Part shown: positions 29,311-37,387 of the stretch, piece by piece
Layout: every line of letters starts with the position of its first letter
Position numbering within the stretch: the stretch's first letter is position 1
Notes under the pieces: generated by a model
Database searches by the model: none
What the model saw: only the letters and a program-made list of their open reading frames with translations
What the model was told of the DNA's origin: nothing
Position numbers and translations under genes: made by a program
Origin: Farysia itapuensis
Lineage: Eukaryota > Basidiomycota > Ustilaginomycetes > Ustilaginales > Ustilaginaceae
Length of the DNA stretch: 64,000 bases
NCBI GenBank assembly: GCA_023212645.1
Contig: JALBYC010000012.1
Span: forward strand, 310,001 to 374,000
Direction of reading: 5' to 3'

Positions 29311-30587
29311 CTGGCTGCGCTGTTGGAAGTGTCGACGATTGTGTACCTCGAACTCAAAGTGGAGAGTTCGAGATCTATCAGCGTGGACGTGCACCGTCGG
29401 CGCGTGGGCCCGTGGGCGCGTGGGTCCACGGCAATTTCTGAGTCTAACAATCACTTTTCCGGCCCTCGCGCCCTGGCGCCCTCTGCCCGCGGCCCTATGC
29501 CCTCACATCGATCACGTCCCTGACTCCTTGTAAGCTGGTGCGCTCTGCGCTGCATACGAAAGCAACATAGTGGTCATGACCTGGCCCGTAAACAGTTGTT
29601 CAAAGACCGTTCGACTAGTTGGTGCAAGTCGAAGATCATTTTGCACCTGAGATGCGCGGCGAAAACTCCGACAGAAAGCGAGACAGTGCAACTGTGGCAA
29701 TAATGTGGCAGCGAGCACAGTCGAATCGTCGGTCAGCTGATACCGAAAATAGCCCAGGGTCTAACGAGAGAATGCCGCCTCTTGATTGGCTCCATTCTGC
29801 GGCAGAGACCCTGTTCGCCTTTTCCCGGCGCGCCTGTTCCCCGCCGCCGCCCACTCGACTGATAACGCAAATGTCTGGCCCATTGGCAATGATAACAAAA
29901 TTTCGTCCGTCATACCTTCTCGTCATGATGATGACAGGCTGATATGGGGGCTTGCATGCGTCACGCTCGAGTTCGTAGGCAACTCGGAATTGGTGGAAGC
30001 GAGCCGCGAGGCGAGGTCTTGGTAGGAACCGCTAGGTTGGCAGGACAACAACATGCCAACAGCTTCCTAATACCATTACAAAGCAATTCGGATCCTCGGA
30101 TTTCACCGTGCTATCTTTCGAAAGGCGTGGGAAAAGAGATTAGGTCAAGTGCAAATCCATATGGCCAAATTTGCAATTAGAAAATGTAGCAATCAACTGC
30201 AAAACTCGCGTGACTCTCCATGCTATCGGTACAAGAAAAGAGGAAAAAAACCGAAAACAGAGAGGGAAAAACACTGCTCCTGTGCTGCTCCGGTTCCTGC
30301 TGTTGCCGCAAAGCCTATTTGCCCCACAGCCGTCTGTCTGCCCTCTCACTCTCTCTCCCCGCCTGCCTGCCTGTCTACCGCTGAATCCCGCTTCAGGTGT
30401 AGAGGTTCTCCTTATCGGAAACGCGCTTTAGTGGCGGTTGCCTTTCCACGCTCTTTCCCCTCTTCGCCTTCTTCCTACGCCGCTGCTTCCAGCTCTCGCC
30501 ATCACCAGCTATCCTTCGTCTCTCGATCAATGGTAAAAACCCTGCCTTGCGGCCACTAGAGTTTCCACTTTTTCTACATACACAATC
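29311..30587. promoter_or_regulatory. Long divergent intergenic region, M28 peptidase / Zn2Cys6 factor
   Basis: This 1277-bp stretch is the longest gene-free DNA in the window. Two TGATAA motifs (29860-29865 and 29890-29895) lie 30 bp apart, with further GATA cores nearby. From about 30330 the plus strand is C/T-rich, a probable long leader of the Zn2Cys6 gene. A 9-codon upstream ORF (30530-30559) ends 28 nt before the factor's ATG. I find no tRNA, transposon or convincing extra gene. Confidence 0.5.
30530..30559 (+). promoter_or_regulatory. Upstream ORF of the Zn2Cys6 factor
   Basis: ATG to TAG codes MVKTLPCGH and ends 28 nt before the main ATG. The C at -3 (gatcaATG) is a weaker start context than A or G. 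Its position would allow scanning ribosomes to be intercepted. Confidence 0.45.
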
Positions 30588-33557
30588 ATGGGCTTCATTA
30601 AGGCGGAGAGCGAGGCGTTTGCGCCTGCATCAGGTCACGTCGGCGCTCCCGATGATGAGCAGCACGGTCAATTCGCCTTTCTGCCATACAGCAGCAGTGG
30701 CTTTGACCACATTCACCCTTCCGACTTGGGCAAGCCGGGCACCAGCGACGGTCGATCCAAAGTAGCCAGAGCCTGTACCGAATGCAAGTCGCGCAAGATG
30801 CGATGTGACGGCGGCCTTCCCTTCTGTGGCAGATGCACCACACACAGCCGCACAAAGTCATGTGCCTATGTAGACCCGCCCAAACGCTCTCCCATCACCC
30901 GACAGTACGTCAGCTCCCTCGAGACGCAACTCGAACAGGCCAAACAGACCATTGCCAACCTTGAGGCCAACGTTCAAGACGGCTCTTCTGAAAAGTTTGC
31001 TTCCCGACACATCAAGGCAAATAACCGTCGCCCCAGCCTTGCCGTGCTGCAAAATCGCTCCTTGACCGGCGAGGTCATCTCTTTTGCCCCCTCCGCGCAC
31101 AGCTTCTCGTCGTCGTCTAAGAAACGTCACCGTTCCTCGTCCGCCAGCCCGCACGATGACCAGATGCCCTCCGACAGCTCATCCCTCGAGACCGCAGAAG
31201 AATCACCCGCTGATGCTGCTCGACAGCAAGAAGACTTGTTTGGTAGCGGCAGCAGCTTTGTCAGCTTGAGTAGCTGTAACGCTGCCCTCCAAATCGCTTC
31301 TCAGCTTAGCGCTGGCAGGAGGTCGGCCGCTGAAGGCAACTTCCAGGCCGGACCCAGCTCGGCTGTCGACAAGCTGCTTGCTAGTCAAGCAAGCACTTCG
31401 CCTGACCTTGACATCTCTTGCGAGTCCCTGTCCAAGGCAACCACCAGCAACTTTGGTCGTCACAGTGTCGACTCATCCATCGTCCTCCTTACCAATACCA
31501 ACTGGTCTAGCTGGAACAACGAGGCCAAGTGCGTTGCATCCAGCCTCTTGGATGCGTTCTTTGAGTTTCATCACCCTTCCTATCCCATCCTTCATCCCGC
31601 CACTTTCCGTGCCCAACTCGACGGCACTCTTCCCACGCCTACATCACCCGGCTGGTACGCTCTGGTCAACATGGTCTTTGCCCTTGGCGCCTTCGAGCGC
31701 AAGGCTATCGCAGAAGAAGCAAATGATGACGAGCATTTCTTTCAGGCCGCAAAGAGCCTCTACACTTCTGTCCTCTTCGAAAAGGCCGACATCGTTGCCG
31801 TACAGGCATTGACCCTCATGGCCAACTACTGCCAAAAGAAAAACTTGTTTTCCAATTCGTGGTCTGTTCTAGGCAGTGCCGTTCGTATGGCCATCTCGAT
31901 TGGTCTGCACTCCGAGTCCGCGCTCCAGTCCAAGGGCATGTCGGTCTTCGACAAGGAGTTTGGTCGCCGCTTGTGGTACACTCTCTTCACCATGGAGGCC
32001 GATACCTGCATGAGCATGGCAAGGCCGAACGCGTTGCTCAGCATCAATGCCGATGTTGTTCAGCCCAAGAACATTCACGAGTCGGCCATGTCTCCCAACT
32101 CTGATGAGCTTCCCACCGAAGTCAGCGAGGCCACCATCAGCTCCACGCTATGTGCTCATGCCAAATTCGCCGCCAATGTCAGCATGCCGCTTCAGGCGAG
32201 GTTGATGCAAGGCTCAAATCCTACCATCGAAGAGATTCGTGAGTTCGATCTCAAGACGGAAGAGTTTATTGATAACTTGCCCGCCCACATGACCGAGGAA
32301 CTGCCCGACTCCAAACCAGCCTGGTTCACGCTCGCTTCGAGTCGTCTCCGTTGGAGGTGCAACAACTTGCGCATGGTCATGTTTAGACCTTTCTTGCTTT
32401 CGGCTGCGGTCGCGGCAGCTTCAGCCCGCCACCGCGGAGCTGCGAGACCGACGATGCGCCCGGCTGTCAAGCAGGCCGTCGCACTCTGCCGTCAAATGGC
32501 TAGCAACAACATCAAGTCCATCTCCAACTTTTGGGATCTGCATCCGCACAATCAGGCCATGGCTTGGCATGCCATCTACTTCTTGACGCAGAGCGCCATT
32601 GTGCCTCTGGTCTCCTTGCTGGACGATCCTACCAACGGCGACGCGAATGAGTGGGTCGACTTGTTACAGACCTGTGTCCGTCTGTTGACGAGCATGGGCC
32701 ATGTCACCCCCATTGGTGCCAAGTGCAAGGACGCCATCCAAGGCCTTGCTGGCGGCTTGCTACGCCAACCCACCGACGTGCGTGATGGTCCCATGTCGTT
32801 GTCAAAGTGGATGTCGAATGACGATGCACCTCACCCGCATACAAGCGAAGTTGACTCTCTCATGTGGTCCGCACACTTGATTGCCGGAGCTGGACCCAAC
32901 GAGCAAGGCTTTGATCCTCTGTCAAGCCATGCAGCGGACCCCGCGCTGACCATGTCGGTCGATAGTGCCTCTTCGGACGGCATGTCTGTCGCGTTTGATT
33001 TTGTCAGCAGAGTGGACGAATCTCCGAACAACGACGCACAAGCTTCGATTGCTGGGTCTATTGACCAGTGGGCCACCGGCCGTCTGTCGACTTCGTCACA
33101 TTGGTCGGACAATGGATCGATCAGTGTGCCGGACCGCGACGCGTGGTTCGCGCTGCACGCTGCCCAGCCGGGATCGTCACATCACGATGACGGGGCTTCC
33201 TCGCTCTTTGGCACGTCGGAACCCACGTCGACGGCGTCGCAATCGCAACAAGCCCACCAACCGCCGCCCTTTGAGTGGCACACGGCCACCGATCCTGCAA
33301 GCTGGTGGCAGATGCAGTACAAACAGGAGACTTCGCCCACCAATAACACGGGAGCGTTTATGTATTCGCCCGACCAGCCAGCTCACGCACAGTTCCGTCA
33401 CCAGCAGCCAGCGCGTCCCCACCTGCACCATCACGACTCGCACGACCACCACTCATCCGCTTACGCGCACCCGCACCGAAACAACCCGCACCACCCGCAC
33501 CACCCCCACCAACACCATCATCCCCACGCCACCCCTGCACAGCACTCCTTTTACTGA
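30588..33557 (+). CDS. Zn2Cys6 fungal transcription factor with histidine-rich C-terminus
   Basis: A 989-residue regulator. The binuclear zinc cluster lies at residues 63-92 with exact C-x2-C-x6-C-x6-C-x2-C-x8-C spacing (ACTECKSRKMRC onward). A linker (PPKRSP) and a coiled-coil dimerisation helix (VSSLETQLEQAKQTIANLEA) follow. The fungal-specific regulatory domain starts near 310 (LLDAFFEFHHPSYPILHPATF) and extends to about 720, including WSVLGSAVRMAISIGLH and FGRRLWYTLFTMEAD. The last ~50 residues are extremely His-rich (PHHPHHPHQHHHPHA). It should act in the nucleus; the target pathway cannot be read from sequence. No intron is seen. A long leader with an upstream ORF precedes it. Confidence 0.92.
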   Translation: MGFIKAESEAFAPASGHVGAPDDEQHGQFAFLPYSSSGFDHIHPSDLGKPGTSDGRSKVARACTECKSRKMRCDGGLPFCGRCTTHSRTKSCAYVDPPKRSPITRQYVSSLETQLEQAKQTIANLEANVQDGSSEKFASRHIKANNRRPSLAVLQNRSLTGEVISFAPSAHSFSSSSKKRHRSSSASPHDDQMPSDSSSLETAEESPADAARQQEDLFGSGSSFVSLSSCNAALQIASQLSAGRRSAAEGNFQAGPSSAVDKLLASQASTSPDLDISCESLSKATTSNFGRHSVDSSIVLLTNTNWSSWNNEAKCVASSLLDAFFEFHHPSYPILHPATFRAQLDGTLPTPTSPGWYALVNMVFALGAFERKAIAEEANDDEHFFQAAKSLYTSVLFEKADIVAVQALTLMANYCQKKNLFSNSWSVLGSAVRMAISIGLHSESALQSKGMSVFDKEFGRRLWYTLFTMEADTCMSMARPNALLSINADVVQPKNIHESAMSPNSDELPTEVSEATISSTLCAHAKFAANVSMPLQARLMQGSNPTIEEIREFDLKTEEFIDNLPAHMTEELPDSKPAWFTLASSRLRWRCNNLRMVMFRPFLLSAAVAAASARHRGAARPTMRPAVKQAVALCRQMASNNIKSISNFWDLHPHNQAMAWHAIYFLTQSAIVPLVSLLDDPTNGDANEWVDLLQTCVRLLTSMGHVTPIGAKCKDAIQGLAGGLLRQPTDVRDGPMSLSKWMSNDDAPHPHTSEVDSLMWSAHLIAGAGPNEQGFDPLSSHAADPALTMSVDSASSDGMSVAFDFVSRVDESPNNDAQASIAGSIDQWATGRLSTSSHWSDNGSISVPDRDAWFALHAAQPGSSHHDDGASSLFGTSEPTSTASQSQQAHQPPPFEWHTATDPASWWQMQYKQETSPTNNTGAFMYSPDQPAHAQFRHQQPARPHLHHHDSHDHHSSAYAHPHRNNPHHPHHPHQHHHPHATPAQHSFY

Positions 33558-33777
33558 TACCTCCTTCCGGCCGCGCTTCTCAAAATGTACTTGTCCACCG
33601 CTCCGCTGATCTCATCCCCCCCATAGTACCTGTTTTTCTTTTTTCTCTTAGTGATTGTTTTATGGAATTTTTTTGCGATACAAACACACAAGACCGGGAT
33701 TGTTGCGTGCGCGTCTCATCTGCTATTGGGGTACGCGTGGATGGGTGTAAAAGTACAAAAAGTGTAGGGTACCGCGG

Positions 33778-34072
33778 CGGCGGAGGGAGCGGGTGGGGGT
33801 GTGGGGTGGGTGGTTTCTACCACCAGCTTCCAGGTTGGGGCGTGTGAGCGTCTGCAATGTTCACCGTCGTCGTTGTGGAGACGGGAGGTGGACGCGTGGT
33901 GGGTGTGGCGGTGGTAGATGGATCGTCCGTAATGGCGTTGTTGGAAAGGGGGAATTTCGGAGTTGCGTCGTTCTGGAAAAGCTGTGATTGTTGTGGTGGT
34001 GCGGCGGGGGCGGGGGCGGGGGTGGGGGTGGGAGTGTCAGTGGGGGCTGGGGCGGGGGCGGGGGCGAAGGGG
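33778..34072 (+). repeat. G-rich stretches with G-quadruplex potential
   Basis: The plus strand carries two clusters of runs of three or more G: 33787-33813 and 34004-34070. The second lies inside the GATA factor CDS, where it codes Pro-Ala/Pro-Thr repeats on the opposite strand. Each has at least four closely spaced G-runs. Confidence 0.6.
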
Positions 34073-36858
34073 TTGTGAATGCCGGCGGCTGCAGCTACGG
34101 ATGCGGTTGCACCGAGGGGGTTCTGTGCGAAGTAGGCGGGGTACTTTTCGGCAGCCTGGTGTACTGCGAATGCAAGCGCTGGGTGGGCGGAGAGTGCGGC
34201 GGAGAGAGAGTGGATATCCTGCGGCGGGGGCGGGGGCTGCTGCTGGTGGTGGTGGTGGAGTGGGTGGGTACTGCCGGCGGTAGCGGGAATGGGGGGTGAG
34301 GTGGCTGAGCACGATGACGACGAGGTCGGTGTGCCGTTACTGCCCCCCGAGATGGACGGCGGTGCGGACTGCGATAAAAAGGACCAGCTTGCACCAACGC
34401 CGTTAGTATCTGCATTCGCATTCGCGTTCGCGTTCGCGTTCGCGTTCGCACTGCTGCTGCTCAGCGTCTGCTGGTGGTGGTGGTGCAGTCCGCCGGGCGC
34501 AGCATCCGGCGAAGTCGTCATGGGACCCACTGGCGGCACTCCTGTCGAGAACTGGTTCACAGCGCGTGCAAAGGCGCTGTTAAGATGGGCAGCCATGTTG
34601 TTATCCTTTGCATCAGCGATGGAAGAAGACCAAGCGTGATCGTTGCTCGCGTCGGTGGTCTGGAATGGGAAGTCGGAGCGAGCGTTGGCGCTGGTGGTAG
34701 TGGTGCCGTTGATGATGGACATGCTTTCCATGCCGCTGACTGTGCTACCGGCGGAATCGGGCGCGCTTTGGGGTTGGGGCGAGCTGCGGCGGGAGCTGGC
34801 AGCCGACGTCTTGCCGCGCTTCTCGTCAAAGCGGGACCGTTTCTTGATCACATCGGCGCGCATCGCGACGGGTCGGTGCTCGTTATGCAATTTGAGATAC
34901 AGTCCGCATGCATTGCATACCGTGTGTCCTGCGTCGTCCTTGCGCCAGAGCGGGGTGGTATAAGTACCGCAGTTGAAGCAAGACATGAGATCGTCGGCGC
35001 CGGGAGAGCCGCTTCGAGACGGGGAGCCGCTTCTGGAGCCTGGCGCAGATGCTCCCCCCGGCGTGGCCGAGGGAGTCATGTGTCCCGCGTGGGAATGGCT
35101 GTGGTGATTCTTGAGACTTTTTGGTCTAGGCGTCTTGTGCAGTTTGAGGTAGAGTCCGCATGCATTGCACAGTAGTAGATCGTTGGGGTCTCGTCGCCAT
35201 AGTGGGGTTGACGTCGCACCGCAATTGGTACACTGTGCTGCGGCAGGGTGGGTGGAGCTGACGCCGGCGAAGGTGACACTGCTCGTAGAACCGCCAGACG
35301 GCAAACCGTTCCGGCCCAGTTCAGGGTTGATTGCAGTGAAGGCAATGGAACCGGCAATGCTTCTGCGACCTCTTGCACGCGGCTTGGCGGAGCCGTCGCC
35401 GGCAGCAGTTCCAATCTTGCTGTCGGTCGAATGGCGCTTCATGGCCGACTTGGATCCGCTGGCGGCGGTGTAGGGACCGGGACTGGAACCTGCTCTGCCG
35501 ATCTGGAAAAGCTGAGGCCGTAAATTTGGCGAGGAAGGAGCAGAAAGTGAGTCGACGGAGCGCTCTGCGCCGTGAAACGGTCCAGACTCGGGTGCAAGCA
35601 GGGGAGTAGTCGGCACTGAGACGGATGCACCACGTACACCAAAGGAAGGAGGCTGCATGCTGGAATTGGTGCTTGTGTCAACGCGCAGTCCCGCAGCGGG
35701 GTTATTGTGCATCGAAGACTGGTAGCTGCTCGAGACTGGCAGATGTGCGCCTTGGGGTAGAGTGGATGTGGCATGAAGTGAAGTTGCAGCGGTGAGCCAG
35801 TCTGGCTGAGGCTCGGAGAGGGACCAGTCTTGTGGCTCGAGCTGGGCGGCGACTGTGCTCTGAATGTGGGTGCGCTGTGTCTGTTCTGCGAGCTTGCGAG
35901 CTGTTCGAAGCTCTTCTGCCTTCTTCTTGACGAGGTCGGCGGCTACTTTTTGCTGCTGCGGGTCCGTTTTTTTGCGTCTGATCTGTTTTTGCTTGGCGGG
36001 ACCGACGGTTTGGCGACTTGGCCCGTTGTGCGAGGTAGCGGGGAAGGATGGAAGACTGGTGTCCAAGTTGGCGAGGTTGTGGTCAAAGGGAGCGTTGAAG
36101 TTGGGCAGCTCTGTGTTGGGCAGACCGAGATCGGCGAGGTCCATCTGGATATCGTCCATGTTGCCCAGACCGGCGAGAAGGCTGTCGAGGGGGGCATTGA
36201 GGTCGATGTGGTGGTTGAGGAGCAGGTCGCGCTCTGCAGCTTCAATGTCCTCGAGGCGATATCCACCGTTGAAGTCTAGACCGTTGTTGGAGGGTGTTGA
36301 GAAGTGCATGTCGAAGGCATGGTCGAGCTGGGGAGGGGACTGGTCAAAGTCCATGGGAATGTCGCGGGTGTCGAGAGAGGCTTGCTGCAGGTCAAAGTGT
36401 GCGCCGTCGGCATAGCTATCCACCTCGGTGTAGTCGTCTAACTGCTGCTGCATTTCTCGTGTGGTGCGCAACTTGCCCTGTAGCTTTGCGACGGCGAGTG
36501 CGCGCAACTTTTGACGTTCTGCTGCTTTTTTGCGGAGCGCTTCGCCCGAGTCGGTGACACGGAAGGAGGGGACGGTGAGTTCGCGGATGGCTCGACCTTT
36601 GTCCTTGTCCAGCTTTTCGCCCGTGGTCTTGGAGAGTTTCTTAAAGTCTCGTTTGCTCTTGAGGTCGTCGTTTTCGACAATGAGGTCGTGAAGGTACCAG
36701 AGACGCCAGCTGAGGTTTTCCAGACGCTGACCCTGTTCGAGATGGGCTGCGACCTTGGTGCATACCTTCCAGGTGCGTGTCAGCGAGTCTTCGTCGTGGA
36801 GGTTGCTAAAGGGACTGAAAGACTTGTTGCCCTTTACCTTGAGCAGCAGAGGTGCCAT
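33817..36858 (-). CDS. GATA transcription factor with DUF1752 and two GATA zinc fingers
   Basis: A 1013-residue intron-free regulator. The N-terminus has the fungal DUF1752 block (SFSPFSNLHDEDSLTRTWKV, then NLSWRLWYLHDLI), typical of AreA/Nit2/Gln3-type nitrogen regulators. Two type IV zinc fingers follow: finger 1 at 543-580 (CTNCGATSTPLWRRD, CNACGLYLKLHKTPRP) and finger 2 at 627-665 (CFNCGTYTTPLWRKDD, CNACGLYLKLHNEHRP), the second followed by a basic KKRSRF arm. The ~45-residue spacer has no Cys, unlike the iron regulators Urbs1/SreA, whose paired fingers flank a Cys-rich motif. The C-terminal third is low-complexity: His/Gln runs, an Asn-Ala repeat and Pro-Ala repeats. The rest is Ser/Thr/Pro-rich. 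A nitrogen-metabolism role is inferred from DUF1752. Confidence 0.9.
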   Translation of the reverse strand: MAPLLLKVKGNKSFSPFSNLHDEDSLTRTWKVCTKVAAHLEQGQRLENLSWRLWYLHDLIVENDDLKSKRDFKKLSKTTGEKLDKDKGRAIRELTVPSFRVTDSGEALRKKAAERQKLRALAVAKLQGKLRTTREMQQQLDDYTEVDSYADGAHFDLQQASLDTRDIPMDFDQSPPQLDHAFDMHFSTPSNNGLDFNGGYRLEDIEAAERDLLLNHHIDLNAPLDSLLAGLGNMDDIQMDLADLGLPNTELPNFNAPFDHNLANLDTSLPSFPATSHNGPSRQTVGPAKQKQIRRKKTDPQQQKVAADLVKKKAEELRTARKLAEQTQRTHIQSTVAAQLEPQDWSLSEPQPDWLTAATSLHATSTLPQGAHLPVSSSYQSSMHNNPAAGLRVDTSTNSSMQPPSFGVRGASVSVPTTPLLAPESGPFHGAERSVDSLSAPSSPNLRPQLFQIGRAGSSPGPYTAASGSKSAMKRHSTDSKIGTAAGDGSAKPRARGRRSIAGSIAFTAINPELGRNGLPSGGSTSSVTFAGVSSTHPAAAQCTNCGATSTPLWRRDPNDLLLCNACGLYLKLHKTPRPKSLKNHHSHSHAGHMTPSATPGGASAPGSRSGSPSRSGSPGADDLMSCFNCGTYTTPLWRKDDAGHTVCNACGLYLKLHNEHRPVAMRADVIKKRSRFDEKRGKTSAASSRRSSPQPQSAPDSAGSTVSGMESMSIINGTTTTSANARSDFPFQTTDASNDHAWSSSIADAKDNNMAAHLNSAFARAVNQFSTGVPPVGPMTTSPDAAPGGLHHHHQQTLSSSSANANANANANANADTNGVGASWSFLSQSAPPSISGGSNGTPTSSSSCSATSPPIPATAGSTHPLHHHHQQQPPPPPQDIHSLSAALSAHPALAFAVHQAAEKYPAYFAQNPLGATASVAAAAGIHNPFAPAPAPAPTDTPTPTPAPAPAAPPQQSQLFQNDATPKFPLSNNAITDDPSTTATPTTRPPPVSTTTTVNIADAHTPQPGSWW
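34413..34449. repeat. TTCGC(A/G) hexanucleotide repeat coding Asn-Ala dipeptides
   Basis: About six tandem hexamers in the GATA factor code alternating Asn and Ala on the minus strand. This is a probable length-variable minisatellite. Confidence 0.8.
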
Positions 36859-37104
36859 CCTGGGGGGAAGGGGGCACGCGCGCGAAGGCGAGGTTAAAAA
36901 AGGAAAGGAAAAGGCTCAAAGTTGAGGGTTGATGGCAGTACCGTGTGAAGAGAGCGCGACCATACGGCTGCTGCTGCTGCTGTTGTGCGCACAAGCGTCC
37001 TGCTGCGAGCCTTGATGCTATGACGAACGGCGAGGTGAGATTTTTCTTTCCTCGCTTGAGGCACGGACGGGATTGGCAAATGCAAAATGCAAAATGCAGG
37101 GACA

Positions 37105-37144
<40 letters not shown>

Positions 37145-37387
37145 CTCAGGGTCAACGCCCAGCGGCCAAATCTCTGCTTAAAGTGGGGAAAAGGCCAAGC
37201 GAGTCACCAAAAACTCTGCATCGCGCCCAGCTGCTCGCTCAGCTCCAAAAATTCGACTTTTTCTTTTTGGCGCGACTGGAATTGCCCCAAACATCCAACA
37301 TCGGCCCTTGGACTTCGTCTAACTCACGCAGCAAACGACAGAAGCTGGACCGAGCCGTGTCCTCAAACTCGCTGCATAAAATAGATT
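36859..37387. promoter_or_regulatory. GATA factor upstream region with CT microsatellite
   Basis: These 529 bp lie between the Trs85 stop and the GATA factor ATG, both on the minus strand. The stretch holds a CT dinucleotide run (about 37107-37138), three tandem copies of an ATGCAAA-type heptamer (about 37077-37098), and a short CTG run (36968-36982). On the transcribed strand the CT run reads as GA repeat, a frequent fungal promoter element. Confidence 0.5.
37107..37138. repeat. (CT)n dinucleotide microsatellite
   Basis: About 16 CT units, nearly perfect, about 250 bp upstream of the GATA factor start. Confidence 0.85.

Noticed and set aside
30149..30559. 136-residue plus-strand open frame before the Zn2Cys6 factor
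   Set aside because: Runs through a pyrimidine-rich leader with Ser/Pro composition produced by CT tracts; only its last 9 codons are kept, as an upstream ORF.
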